Source: a virus. Taken from it: DNA of 28,946 bases. The DNA lies in IMG/VR virus record IMGVR_UViG_3300025108_000273, positions 1 to 28,946 of that record; one strand, written 5' to 3'. Shown piece by piece: positions 1 through 5,696 of the stretch. A model generated the notes under the pieces. It worked only from the letters and a program-made list of their open reading frames with translations. It had not been told where the DNA came from and did no database searches. The number at the start of each line of letters is the position of its first letter. Within the stretch, counting starts at the first letter, position 1. The translations under genes were made by a program, and so were the position numbers.

Positions 1-33
1 CCAGGCGACAGCCCTGTCGTGACCTGGCGTCAC
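1..33. other. GC-rich nested inverted repeats at window edge
   Basis: Two overlapping hairpins can form. CGACAG (6-11) pairs with CTGTCG (14-19), flanked by CCAGG (1-5) pairing with CCTGG (23-27). Alternatively GTGAC (19-23) pairs with GTCAC (29-33). The two are mutually exclusive. The stretch is far more GC-rich than the AT-rich DNA beside it. No U-tract follows on either strand, so it is not a clear intrinsic terminator. It could be a 3'-end structure for an unseen neighbour, a protein-binding site, or near a genome or contig junction. Confidence 0.4.
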
Positions 34-42
34 AGCTGTCGT

Positions 43-67
43 ACTAACTATACTTACTAACTATACT
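43..67. repeat. Direct repeat, two copies of a 12-mer
   Basis: ACTAACTATACT occurs at 43-54 and again at 56-67, a 13-bp period, in the non-coding stretch beyond the 3' end of the minus-strand gene that stops at 138. The function is unknown. Short tandem repeats like this can be protein-binding iterons, but two copies are too few to argue for that. Confidence 0.5.
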
Positions 68-75
68 CATTAACT

Positions 76-89
76 AGAGATTAATCTCT
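76..89. other. Perfect 14-bp palindrome
   Basis: AGAGATTAATCTCT is self-complementary with no central spacer, which fits a dimeric protein-binding site better than an RNA hairpin. It lies between the direct repeat at 43-67 and the end of the minus-strand gene at 138. Nothing identifies a ligand. Confidence 0.35.
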
Positions 90-137
90 TTCTATAGGTA
101 TAGGAAATATCATTTAGGATTAAGGTATAGGATAATA

Positions 138-671
138 TTAAGAGCTAGTAAAAGGAGAATTGTCAAACATCTTTAATTCAAAATTCCAAACATTCCACTG
201 GTCTTGTCTTGAAATATAATTGTTCTTTCCAGATTTTGTTCCTCTTGGTATAAAACGATGTATTTCTTGAAACTCCTCATAATCTAAAAAGCCTTTCAAG
301 TAAGCAGAACTAGGTTCCTTGGAGGTCTTGTGGTCGTATACAATACTTATAAAAGCATACTTTTCTGGTTTCTGATGCTTACTAAAGCTACTTACTGTTG
401 ATTCATACTCTTTCAACGGTTTTTTGCCTTTATTTTGTCTTTGAGCTTTAACTTCTACTTTGATACCTTTAATTTTCAAGTCATAGTGAAATTTATCACT
501 ACCTTCAGAACTAACTAGCTTTGATTTTGTATAAGAAGCCAAAGCTTCTTCTGCTAAGAAACCATCAAAACGACCCTTTTGTTTGAGTATAGAGTTATCA
601 AAAGGTTTAAGCTCTTCATGTCTTTTCCTAGCCCTATCTATCATTTCTTGAGTTAAGGGAAGTTCTATCAT
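138..671 (-). CDS. Putative PD-(D/E)XK nuclease-fold protein
   Basis: The product is 177 aa. The central segment fits the restriction-endonuclease-like core: a helix with an acidic residue (GFLAEEAL, E41/E42), then D64 in FHYDLKIKG, then the E73-x-K75 half-motif in KVEVKA. This order of helix Glu, Asp, and ExK on a strand is what catalytic PD-(D/E)XK folds show. Two aromatic-rich segments follow. Its ATG overlaps the stop codon of the upstream gene as ATGA, so it is probably translationally coupled to that gene, which also looks like a nuclease fold. It could be a restriction-like enzyme, a Holliday-junction or host-DNA nuclease, or a non-catalytic relative. The fold is inferred from a short motif only. 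Confidence 0.5.
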   Translation of the reverse strand: MIELPLTQEMIDRARKRHEELKPFDNSILKQKGRFDGFLAEEALASYTKSKLVSSEGSDKFHYDLKIKGIKVEVKAQRQNKGKKPLKEYESTVSSFSKHQKPEKYAFISIVYDHKTSKEPSSAYLKGFLDYEEFQEIHRFIPRGTKSGKNNYISRQDQWNVWNFELKMFDNSPFTSS

Positions 672-1306
672 AATTCGGGTTTGTAGTTCAAAGGATTATC
701 AATAGGGTTCCAATCAGCAGTTCTTTTTCTTAAATATAAGAATTCATCTAAAGCACTTGTGTCATGTATGTCATTTTCTAACTCTTTCCAAGTGAATTGT
801 TTCACGACACTTCGAAACCACACATCCATCCTGCTAAAAGAAACGGGAACACCTTCTGAAACATAATCTTTGTTATTACCTTTTTTCTTTACTAGGCCTA
901 ATTCATTACGTAGGTTGTGAATAGCTTCAAACTCTGGCTTAAAAGCTTTAGATTGTGCAAAAAGTATACCCATAGGATTAATCCAAAAGATATATTTATT
1001 AGCTTTAGTTAGATTATCATCTAGGGCCCAACCAACTTTTTCCCAAAAGGGACTTCCTTCATGGTTTTTTTGATAAGTTTCAATAAAACAGTTAGGATAA
1101 GTTTCGACTTTTAACTGAACTGGTTGAATTTTGTCGTTTTCTCCAACTAAATAACCATCAATACCATCTAAATCAGTATCATCGTCAACATCACTATCGT
1201 AGTAATCAAAATTTTTAGATTTAGCTTTGACTACCTCTTTAAAAACTTTCACACCTAATGCTTCTATTTCTTTAGTCTCGTCCCAGCTGTGTATTTTATC
1301 CACCAT
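668..1306 (-). CDS. Putative PD-(D/E)XK-like protein, Q-x-K variant
   Basis: The product is 212 aa. A segment DLDGIDGYL (D47, D50) is followed 14 residues later by VQLKVE (Q64-x-K66). An Asp-Gly strand then QxK is the variant active site known from Mrr-like members of the PD-(D/E)XK superfamily, where Gln replaces the usual Glu. The N-terminus is short and helical. The C-terminal half is Trp- and Lys-rich and not recognised. Its stop overlaps the start of the neighbouring ExK protein by 4 bp, and its start lies inside the end of the preceding 97-aa gene. Two adjacent coupled genes with the same predicted fold suggest paired subunits or successive duplications. Biochemical activity is unproven. 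Confidence 0.45.
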   Translation of the reverse strand: MVDKIHSWDETKEIEALGVKVFKEVVKAKSKNFDYYDSDVDDDTDLDGIDGYLVGENDKIQPVQLKVETYPNCFIETYQKNHEGSPFWEKVGWALDDNLTKANKYIFWINPMGILFAQSKAFKPEFEAIHNLRNELGLVKKKGNNKDYVSEGVPVSFSRMDVWFRSVVKQFTWKELENDIHDTSALDEFLYLRKRTADWNPIDNPLNYKPEL

Positions 1307-1589
1307 TTTTCATCGTTTCTATAGAGTAAAGTATTCTATCTTGAATACCACTGAGTTCTTCTGCAAACAATTTCAATACTGCTTCTCTATCAGCAACTAT
1401 TTCATACAGATGGTCTAGAGCACTATATTCTCCATCTTCTCCACCTTCGTAGTAATATCCATAATTATCAACTAAATTATTGATACTAGCTTTTCGGGCT
1501 GTACCCCAAGCTTGTATTGTTTCATCTATATATTTATCAATAGTTTTTGTATTGATAAAAGTTTTTGTTATTTCTTCGTTTTCGGTCAT
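1296..1589 (-). CDS. Hypothetical acidic protein, first gene of minus-strand operon
   Basis: The product is 97 aa and not recognised. It is strongly acidic, with a central low-complexity stretch of Tyr, Gly and Glu (around residues 43-57) between two predicted helical parts, and no Cys-based metal site or membrane segment. The start is well supported: the sequence AGGAGG (complement of 1596-1601) lies 6 nt upstream of the ATG. Its 3' end overlaps the next gene by 11 bp, so three genes form one minus-strand operon ending at 138. A role assisting the two nuclease-fold proteins downstream, for example as an inhibitor or partner, is possible but purely contextual. Confidence 0.65.
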   Translation of the reverse strand: MTENEEITKTFINTKTIDKYIDETIQAWGTARKASINNLVDNYGYYYEGGEDGEYSALDHLYEIVADREAVLKLFAEELSGIQDRILYSIETMKNGG

Positions 1590-1634
1590 TCTATACCTCC
1601 TCTTTTGTATTGTATAACGTTAATCCGAAGTCAT

Positions 1635-1679
1635 AGTATAAAAACTATGTAAGACAGATTTTCTTTATAAAGCATTATA
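1635..1679 (-). promoter_or_regulatory. Candidate promoters for minus-strand operon, with dyad
   Basis: Two -10-like hexamers face the operon starting at 1589: TATAAT (complement of 1674-1679) and TATACT (complement of 1635-1640). Neither has a convincing -35. The second sits inside an inverted repeat, CATAGT (1632-1637) and ACTATG (1644-1649), which could be an operator. The rest of the 1590-1823 gap is an A/T-rich run and the promoter/terminator pair listed separately. Confidence 0.3.
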
Positions 1680-1752
1680 AGGGCTAGGTAGGACCGAAAA
1701 GACAAAAATGGGGTAAAAATAAAAATTTTTTTTTCTTCTGTAAGGATGAGGT

Positions 1753-1761
1753 TGATATAAT
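1753..1761 (+). promoter_or_regulatory. Extended -10 promoter TGATATAAT
   Basis: TG-A-TATAAT is a full extended -10 element. The region 17 bp upstream has no good -35. A transcript starting near 1768 would run only about 45 nt before the hairpin at 1783-1809. The same 9-mer followed by a terminator hairpin recurs at 17762-17823. Confidence 0.45.
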
Positions 1762-1782
1762 GAATTATACGTACGGAGCATT

Positions 1783-1812
1783 AAGGGGGCGTTTTGTAAT
1801 GGCCCCCTTTTG
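1783..1812 (+). terminator. Rho-independent terminator
   Basis: AAGGGGGC (1783-1790) pairs perfectly with GCCCCCTT (1802-1809) around an 11-nt loop and is followed by a T-rich tail on the plus strand. On the minus strand, just beyond the 1824 stop codon, the same stem lacks a good U-tract, so it may act in both directions but is better on plus. Confidence 0.65.
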
Positions 1813-1823
1813 CTTATCTTAAA

Positions 1824-2195
1824 TTAGAACGGTGCCTCATCATCTGGGATGTAAGTTTCTTTAACTATGTCTAAAAGATTTCTTTCTGTAGCCATAAATT
1901 TACCAACAGCGTTTGTTAGTGAATTTTCAGCATTATGAATTTTGTTATCAATCTCTTTCATAGCTATTTTGAACTCTTCCTCCATAAAATCAAAATGCAT
2001 ATAGAGTTCCTCAACATCTTGTCGTGATTCATACAATTGTGCTAAATCAGATTCAAGAACATTTTTTGCACGGTTAGGAATTTCTTCTAAGTGCTTTTTG
2101 AATATTTCTCTTTTCTGAAGTAAATCAGTAAGGTCGTTTATTCTTGTCCAAACAATTTCTTGTTCTATATTTCTATTTTTTGGTTTTTTTCGCAT
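1824..2195 (-). CDS. Coiled-coil hypothetical protein
   Basis: The product is 123 aa, not recognised, and almost entirely helical. It has a basic N-terminus (MRKKPKNRN), then long heptad-like stretches rich in Leu, Glu and Lys (residues about 15-105) and an acidic end, PDDEAPF. The frame stays open upstream to 2372, but the start chosen here has AGGAG 5 nt before the ATG, while the upstream ATGs have no properly spaced site and the extra N-terminus reads as non-genuine. It is a single-gene unit, divergent from the plus operon that begins at 2402. A rod-like structural or DNA-associated role is conceivable, with no further evidence. Confidence 0.6.
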   Translation of the reverse strand: MRKKPKNRNIEQEIVWTRINDLTDLLQKREIFKKHLEEIPNRAKNVLESDLAQLYESRQDVEELYMHFDFMEEEFKIAMKEIDNKIHNAENSLTNAVGKFMATERNLLDIVKETYIPDDEAPF

Positions 2196-2268
2196 CTCTG
2201 CTCCTAATGTTGTAACTACAAGGTTATGTAGTTTGTTATGCTGCATCTCCACCATTAGCAACAATTTC

Positions 2269-2298
2269 ATTATATGGTAAAGGTACGACAGAAAACAA
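2269..2298 (-). promoter_or_regulatory. Candidate sigma70 promoter for the coiled-coil gene
   Basis: On the minus strand TTGTTT (complement of 2293-2298) is followed 18 bp later by TATAAT (complement of 2269-2274). Transcription would start near 2262, giving a leader of about 65 nt that contains a 6-bp hairpin (2214-2219 with 2228-2233) ahead of the Shine-Dalgarno. Confidence 0.45.
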
Positions 2299-2330
2299 AT
2301 TTCGAGCATTTTTTTCTTTTTTAATGAAAC

Positions 2331-2359
2331 TTGACACACAAGACCTTTTACCTTACTAT
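2331..2359 (+). promoter_or_regulatory. Sigma70 promoter of the plus-strand early-type operon
   Basis: A perfect -35, TTGACA (2331-2336), is followed by a 17-bp spacer and TACTAT (2354-2359). It lies 43 bp upstream of the first ATG of the operon at 2402 and faces away from the promoter at 2269-2298, so this 206-bp gap is a divergent control region. No dyad operator was seen between the two. Confidence 0.6.
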
Positions 2360-2401
2360 AGATAATAAGCAATCAAAAAGTATATGACATTGGAGGTCAA
2401 G

Positions 2402-2503
2402 ATGCAAAACAGAGCACAGCGTAGAGCTGCGAAATCTAAGAAGAAAAGACAATATCGAGGCTTGAGTAAAAAACAAGTATTGATACCAGGCTCGGAGTTT
2501 TAA
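2402..2503 (+). CDS. 33-aa basic micro-protein
   Basis: This short gene is supported by an excellent Shine-Dalgarno, GGAGGT, 4 nt before the ATG and by its TAATG overlap with the next gene. The protein begins MQNRAQRRAAKSKKKRQYR and is extremely basic in its first 25 residues, with no acidic residue until the penultimate position. It is the first gene after the TTGACA promoter. Small Arg/Lys-rich phage proteins may bind nucleic acid or host factors, but no family can be assigned. Confidence 0.6.
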   Translation: MQNRAQRRAAKSKKKRQYRGLSKKQVLIPGSEF

Positions 2504-2874
2504 TGAAATCTTTATGGTTTCTAGTAGCTTCATTACTAGATGGTGGTTGGCACCTATCTAAATTTGATAAGAACACAATGCAAGGAACTTTTCCTTATGG
2601 TGTTTTATTTGAAGAAGATAAAGTAGCTTACCATTTTAGATTTCAATGGGTACAAGAACTTATGTTTAGAACTGGAAAGTTGTTAAATGTTGGAGTTAGA
2701 GGTCAATCAATTGTTTACTCTAATAAAGTCTGGAGAGCTTGGAAGTTAAAGCATAATATATTTTATTTCTTTCATTACAAGTACGATAGGCCATATGGTG
2801 TTGGTATAGGTGTGGATTTACCATATCGTTATACCTTCAAACAAAAAAATCCTAAGAAGGAGACATATGCCTAA
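2503..2874 (+). CDS. Hypothetical protein with hydrophobic N-terminus
   Basis: The product is 123 aa and not recognised. It opens with a short hydrophobic segment (MKSLWFLVASLL), which could be a membrane or signal-like segment but lacks a typical positive region and cleavage site. The rest is aromatic- and Arg-rich, with alternating strand-like stretches such as VGVRGQSIVY and YGVGIGVDL, suggesting a beta-rich fold. GGAG precedes the start at good spacing, and the ATG overlaps the TAA of the upstream micro-gene by one base. Its 3' end overlaps the next gene by 8 bp. Confidence 0.65.
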   Translation: MKSLWFLVASLLDGGWHLSKFDKNTMQGTFPYGVLFEEDKVAYHFRFQWVQELMFRTGKLLNVGVRGQSIVYSNKVWRAWKLKHNIFYFFHYKYDRPYGVGIGVDLPYRYTFKQKNPKKETYA

Positions 2875-3055
2875 CTATCCGACGATATTTAAACACTATG
2901 AAACCAAGTCAAAGAAGTGGGCTTGGTTCGAGTGTGCAATGTGTGATACTAAGTTTATGGAAGAGTACCAAACAGAAGAAGAAATGTGGGATATAGATAC
3001 TTGTGCAAAATGCAATCCCGAATATCAAGCAATGTTAAAAGAGAAAGGTTACTAA
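2867..3055 (+). CDS. Small four-cysteine zinc-ribbon protein
   Basis: The product is 62 aa. Two C-x2-C pairs, CAMC and CAKC, are separated by about 24 mostly acidic and aromatic residues, the layout of a zinc ribbon. The start is the ATG at 2867, which has AAGGAG just upstream inside the preceding gene; the longer in-frame reading from 2810 lacks such a site. It overlaps both neighbours, so it belongs to the tightly coupled operon. The family and partner are unknown. It is one of several tiny Cys-pair proteins in this phage. Confidence 0.65.
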   Translation: MPNYPTIFKHYETKSKKWAWFECAMCDTKFMEEYQTEEEMWDIDTCAKCNPEYQAMLKEKGY

Positions 3056-3120
3056 TGGCTAAAGGTTATTTTTATTTTATTGTTCTAGCAATAGCAGTAA
3101 AACTAGTAGGAGGATTCTAA
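3055..3120 (+). CDS. 21-aa single-membrane-segment peptide
   Basis: The ATG overlaps the preceding TAA by one base and the TAA overlaps the next ATG by one base, the same TAATG pattern as surrounding genes. The peptide MAKGYFYFIVLAIAVKLVGG is a single hydrophobic helix after a basic start and is probably membrane inserted. Because it is so short, it could instead be a translational bridge between flanking genes, and no function can be assigned. Confidence 0.4.
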   Translation: MAKGYFYFIVLAIAVKLVGGF

Positions 3121-3281
3121 TGAGCGTTAGAAAATTTGAGGTAGGCTTTGACGGGTATGTCACTGTTTTTGCATCAAGCTACGGTAAAGCAAAAGAAATG
3201 GTAGAAAAAGATTTGAAAACACTGCATCCTAAGTATCATGCAGAATTCACTTTTATATCAAAGATTGGAGAAGAAGAATGA
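3120..3281 (+). CDS. 53-aa hypothetical protein
   Basis: AGGAGG lies 6 nt before the ATG, strong support for translation. The protein opens with a strand-like segment, RKFEVGFDGYVTVFASS, followed by a helix with KAKEMVEKDL and another strand, EFTFISKIG, so it has a compact alpha/beta look, perhaps a small beta-alpha-beta unit. The stop overlaps the next start as ATGA. It is not recognised. Confidence 0.6.
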   Translation: MSVRKFEVGFDGYVTVFASSYGKAKEMVEKDLKTLHPKYHAEFTFISKIGEEE

Positions 3282-3412
3282 ACGGAGTTATAAATCATAT
3301 AGTCAAAGAATGTATGAGATTGATTAGGGACCATGGTCTCACTCAAACACAAATGGATACCTTAGTGACAGCTTTGTCTTTAGAGCTTTTAAAGTTGAAG
3401 GATGAATCATGA
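3278..3412 (+). CDS. 44-aa helical hypothetical protein
   Basis: The frame is bounded by ATGA overlaps on both sides, and GGAG sits at suitable spacing before the start. The sequence is predicted helical (HIVKECMRLIRDHGLTQTQMDTLV), with a short turn at DHGLTQ that resembles the turn of a helix-turn-helix, but it is too short to assign. No metal site or membrane segment is seen. Confidence 0.55.
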   Translation: MNGVINHIVKECMRLIRDHGLTQTQMDTLVTALSLELLKLKDES

Positions 3413-3933
3413 GAGATTTAATCTGGGAAATAGCTAAAGCAGGAGAAGAAGATTTAAGCAATACAGAGTTGCAATCTTTAGACGAACCTAACGATTTAGT
3501 AATTGCAAGAGGAATATCTATTGAAGCTAAAGACAGTGCTTATGGTATCAACAAGTTTGTAGATGTAAAAATTGCAAACAATGTTGAAGAGAGTGGTGCT
3601 CTTAAACTTGGTAACAAAGTTTATAACTATAGTAAAAGTTACAAGACCTTATCTGTTGATGTCAGAAGACTGCTTGAATGGGCAACTGATAAAAAACTAG
3701 ACAGTGATGATATAGATAATCTTATTGCAATAGTTGGACAGAATTTTGTACCCAAGCTCAGAGGACTTGATGCTGTTGCGTCTAAAAAAGGTATGGACCA
3801 ACAATTAGCTAGAGATACTTTCACTTACAAAGAGTGGGAGTCTAAACCAAAACTACAAGTAATAGATGCAGATTTAACTAGCGCACCTAAGTGGGCGAAG
3901 GAGATGGAAGATGGAACAAGAAGAAAATCTTAA
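3409..3933 (+). CDS. Hypothetical protein, 174 aa
   Basis: The product is not recognised. It has an acidic N-terminal helix, a central strand-rich part with KFVDVKIANN and KLGNKVYNYSKSY, then helical parts with RRLLEWATDKK and a run of DD pairs, and a lysine/tryptophan-rich C-terminus. No catalytic motif is visible. The start is coupled by ATGA to the previous gene with AAGGA upstream. Its 3' end contains the Shine-Dalgarno and start of the next gene, which overlaps it by 23 bp. Co-transcription suggests an early-phase accessory or DNA-metabolism role, but this is positional only. Confidence 0.65.
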   Translation: MRDLIWEIAKAGEEDLSNTELQSLDEPNDLVIARGISIEAKDSAYGINKFVDVKIANNVEESGALKLGNKVYNYSKSYKTLSVDVRRLLEWATDKKLDSDDIDNLIAIVGQNFVPKLRGLDAVASKKGMDQQLARDTFTYKEWESKPKLQVIDADLTSAPKWAKEMEDGTRRKS

Positions 3934-4405
3934 TTGGACAGAAGAAAATACTAAGGCTCTTTTATATTTTTTAGAAAATATCAGTGGGCCTTGGCACCCA
4001 AATCACTGGCATGTCTTAATTGAGTTTGCGTCACAGATACAATCTTGGAATGGCAAAAATCTACCTAAACTAAGTGCTTTGCCTAAAGCAAAGAGAGAGT
4101 CTCTACACGTAAGCACTATGATGCAGGGTTTCATTCAGTCATTGACAGAAGCAGATTATTTTGCAGACACAAAAGAGTTTTTTAAATTCATGTACTCAGC
4201 TCAATCTGATAAGAACTATGGCCTTTATAAGTTTTGGGTGAGGCTAGGTAATCCTATGGACGAGGATGACGAGTATTGGAACGATTTTGTGGAGCAAGTT
4301 GCTGAATACAAACAAAATGAAGAAAGTGATAATTTCTTAAATTACTCAGATGCAGAAATTGCAACAGAGATGGAGAGATTAAAAAAACGAATGGAGGAAG
4401 AATGA
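3911..4405 (+). CDS. Hypothetical acidic helical protein, 164 aa
   Basis: The product is not recognised. It is Trp-rich at the N-terminus (LNWTEENTKALLYF, then GPWHPNHWHVLIEF) with an acidic helical C-terminus ending in a charged stretch, MERLKKRMEEE. A His/Trp cluster at about residues 28-34 is notable but matches no known metal site I can name. AAGGAG at 3898-3903 sits 7 nt before this ATG, which decides the start over the ATG at 3904. Overlaps on both sides place it in the same operon. Confidence 0.65.
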   Translation: MEQEENLNWTEENTKALLYFLENISGPWHPNHWHVLIEFASQIQSWNGKNLPKLSALPKAKRESLHVSTMMQGFIQSLTEADYFADTKEFFKFMYSAQSDKNYGLYKFWVRLGNPMDEDDEYWNDFVEQVAEYKQNEESDNFLNYSDAEIATEMERLKKRMEEE

Positions 4406-4518
4406 TTGATTTAAAAAAAGTTTATGATATTCGGAACGAACTTGATAAACTATCAAAACAAATGGATAACTTTATAAAAGAGTTAATTACAGATAGATTG
4501 GAGAACGACAATGTTTAA
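4402..4518 (+). CDS. 38-aa helical micro-protein
   Basis: The start overlaps the preceding stop as ATGA, and GGAGGA lies 3 nt upstream. The sequence MIDLKKVYDIRNELDKLSK continues as one amphipathic helix with heptad-like spacing of Leu/Ile, so it may form a small coiled coil. The stop overlaps the following frame by 8 bp. It is not recognised. Confidence 0.5.
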   Translation: MIDLKKVYDIRNELDKLSKQMDNFIKELITDRLENDNV

Positions 4519-4600
4519 CTTAACAACAGAAGTAATTTTGATGGGGGTATTAGCACCAATAGGTTTTCTAACCATCTCAATGTTCATAGCGAGTAGATGA
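4511..4600 (+). CDS. 29-aa single-pass membrane peptide
   Basis: GGAG lies about 7 nt before the ATG. The peptide has a hydrophobic core (VILMGVLAPIGFLTISMFIA) and ends in SR, giving one predicted transmembrane helix. It is embedded by overlaps between two other small genes. Holin-like or membrane-modifying roles occur among such peptides, but length and context do not allow an assignment. Confidence 0.45.
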   Translation: MFNLTTEVILMGVLAPIGFLTISMFIASR

Positions 4601-4749
4601 TGTTGATTAAAGAACATAAGTCTACAAATCTCCCTAGTTTGATTGGAACTATTAGATTATCTAGAACTTGGGTTATGGACGAAGATATGCAAACTGGTAA
4701 GATTACAAATAAAGAATTGGAGAAGGTGACAATACAATGGACAAAATAG
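4597..4749 (+). CDS. 50-aa hypothetical protein
   Basis: It begins with two consecutive ATG codons overlapping the previous stop and ends 13 bp inside the next gene. The sequence has a basic N-terminus and strand-like segments (SLIGTIRLSRTW, EKVTIQWTK). There is no clear Shine-Dalgarno, so translation probably relies on coupling. It is not recognised, and the call rests on the continuous overlap pattern of this operon. Confidence 0.45.
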   Translation: MMLIKEHKSTNLPSLIGTIRLSRTWVMDEDMQTGKITNKELEKVTIQWTK

Positions 4750-5534
4750 ATAGAGTTCAAGAAAACAACTTAATGCCGTTTGAACAACAAAAGAAAGATG
4801 CTCTTGATGATAGAAAAACATCTAGACCAGATGATGTTGATGAAGTTGGTATTAGCCGAGAGTGGTGGATGGTTGACTTTAGGTCACAATGGCTTACTGA
4901 GTATCCCAAAACTGAAGAGACCATGAGCGAAGAACAATGGAAGACTTGGTACAAAAACTTTTCGGTCTTTACTAGACAAGATATTGATTATGCTTTTAAC
5001 GAAGTGAGGAAGACACCAAGAGATTACGGTGGTCCTAATTTGTCGCATCTTTACGACAAGCTTATGCAAACTGGTCAAAAGAGAATCAGAATGGATGATG
5101 TGACAAAGGTTACATCTGCTTGTGAAGATAAAACTGTAGGCCAATGTGTTTTCGGTGACCCCTTTTGGCAACTTAATCGATATGGTAAACATGATTTTAA
5201 AATGATGTGCATCATGGAGTGTTCTAAGCATGAAGATTCTTATGCTCAAGCTCATCATATGAAAGATAAGCCCGAACCAAAAACAAAAGGTGAATGGTTT
5301 GTTTTAGTTGCAGATTACATGAGTAATGATGATGTGACAAAAATTGCTGATACAGATAGAACTTCTAGAGATAGAAAGTTTGAAACATATCAATTCTCAG
5401 AATTATTTCCCGATGGAAATATCAAAGAAGTTCTTGCAAGTTATTCTCTAAGTCCAGACTTAGCTTTTAATGAACAATGTATAGCTATTAGTCAGCTACC
5501 AAAACAAAAAAACATTGCTGGGGACATTCTCTAA
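4737..5534 (+). CDS. Hypothetical protein, possibly replication-loader-like
   Basis: The product is 265 aa. Residues about 45-110 (VDFRSQWLTEYPK, then W68 and W71, QDIDYAFNEVRK and GPNLSHLYDKL) follow the general pattern of the N-terminal helical domain of phage replication loader proteins: an aromatic start, a central W, an 'I..A' helix, then a Pro-anchored final helix. The similarity is a loose impression, not a motif match. The C-terminal two thirds include four Cys (C129, C137, C158, C162) and an HH at 173-174 that might bind metal. It is the last and largest gene of the operon, and AAGGTG precedes the start. The extended -10 and small RNA begin right after the stop. Confidence 0.55.
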   Translation: MDKIDRVQENNLMPFEQQKKDALDDRKTSRPDDVDEVGISREWWMVDFRSQWLTEYPKTEETMSEEQWKTWYKNFSVFTRQDIDYAFNEVRKTPRDYGGPNLSHLYDKLMQTGQKRIRMDDVTKVTSACEDKTVGQCVFGDPFWQLNRYGKHDFKMMCIMECSKHEDSYAQAHHMKDKPEPKTKGEWFVLVADYMSNDDVTKIADTDRTSRDRKFETYQFSELFPDGNIKEVLASYSLSPDLAFNEQCIAISQLPKQKNIAGDIL

Positions 5535-5551
5535 AGTCGGGATTTTTAGAA

Positions 5552-5560
5552 TGTTATAAT
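5552..5560 (+). promoter_or_regulatory. Extended -10 promoter TGTTATAAT for the small RNA
   Basis: TG-T-TATAAT is an extended -10 with a perfect hexamer (5555-5560) and no strong -35. It begins 18 bp after the stop codon of the preceding gene. The predicted start, near 5561-5567, coincides with the first base pairs of the folded RNA downstream. Confidence 0.5.
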
Positions 5561-5653
5561 GGGTATGTCGGCTTCCCGTGAAGTGGAAACACTTCGAGCT
5601 GACTGCCCTCCCATCAACAGCTTTGTCTTATGGCAGAGCTGTATTTTTTTTTT
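5561..5653 (+). ncRNA. Small structured RNA, about 90 nt
   Basis: Between an extended -10 promoter and a strong terminator lies a sequence with a nearly continuous stem: GGGTA (5561-5565) pairs with TGCCC (5604-5608), and GTCGGCT (5567-5573) with AGCTGAC (5597-5603), leaving a one-base bulge. Inside, GAAGTG (5580-5585) and CACTTC (5590-5595) form a perfect hairpin capped by a GAAA (GNRA-type) tetraloop, with TCCCGT as an internal loop. The terminator hairpin follows after CTCCCATCAA. There is no open frame of note. It does not match a hammerhead core (no CUGAUGA). It could be a regulatory RNA, or a structured 3' UTR of the preceding gene. Confidence 0.6.
5618..5653 (+). terminator. Strong rho-independent terminator
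   Basis: CAGCTTTG (5618-5625) pairs with CAGAGCTG (5634-5641) through eight pairs (one G-U) around an 8-nt loop, followed by TA and ten consecutive T. It ends the preceding operon and the small RNA, and isolates the promoter at 5662. Confidence 0.85.
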
Positions 5654-5661
5654 AAATAAGC

Positions 5662-5690
5662 TTGACATCGAAATACTATTTCCATAAGAT
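5662..5690 (+). promoter_or_regulatory. Strong sigma70 promoter of the large RNA
   Basis: TTGACA (5662-5667), a 17-bp spacer, then TAAGAT (5685-5690) predicts a start near 5697. It begins 8 bp after the terminator U-tract, so it is an independent unit. No start codon with a ribosome binding site follows for over 400 bp, consistent with a promoter for a non-coding RNA. Confidence 0.7.
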
Positions 5691-5696
5691 TATATA

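Noticed and set aside
1227-1418. Plus-strand frame, 63 codons
   Set aside because: It is antisense across two minus-strand genes, with no ribosome site and an atypical composition.
2196-2372. Longer N-terminus for the coiled-coil gene at 1824-2195
   Set aside because: The upstream ATGs lack a spaced ribosome site, the region includes the promoter, and the residues are unlike the rest of the protein.
4884-5258. Minus-strand frame of 124 codons within the 265-aa gene
   Set aside because: It is antisense to a well-supported coupled gene and has no promoter, ribosome site or neighbours on that strand.
5561-5653. Small RNA as hammerhead or other known small ribozyme
   Set aside because: The conserved CUGAUGA core is absent, and the only GAAA is a tetraloop rather than a core segment.
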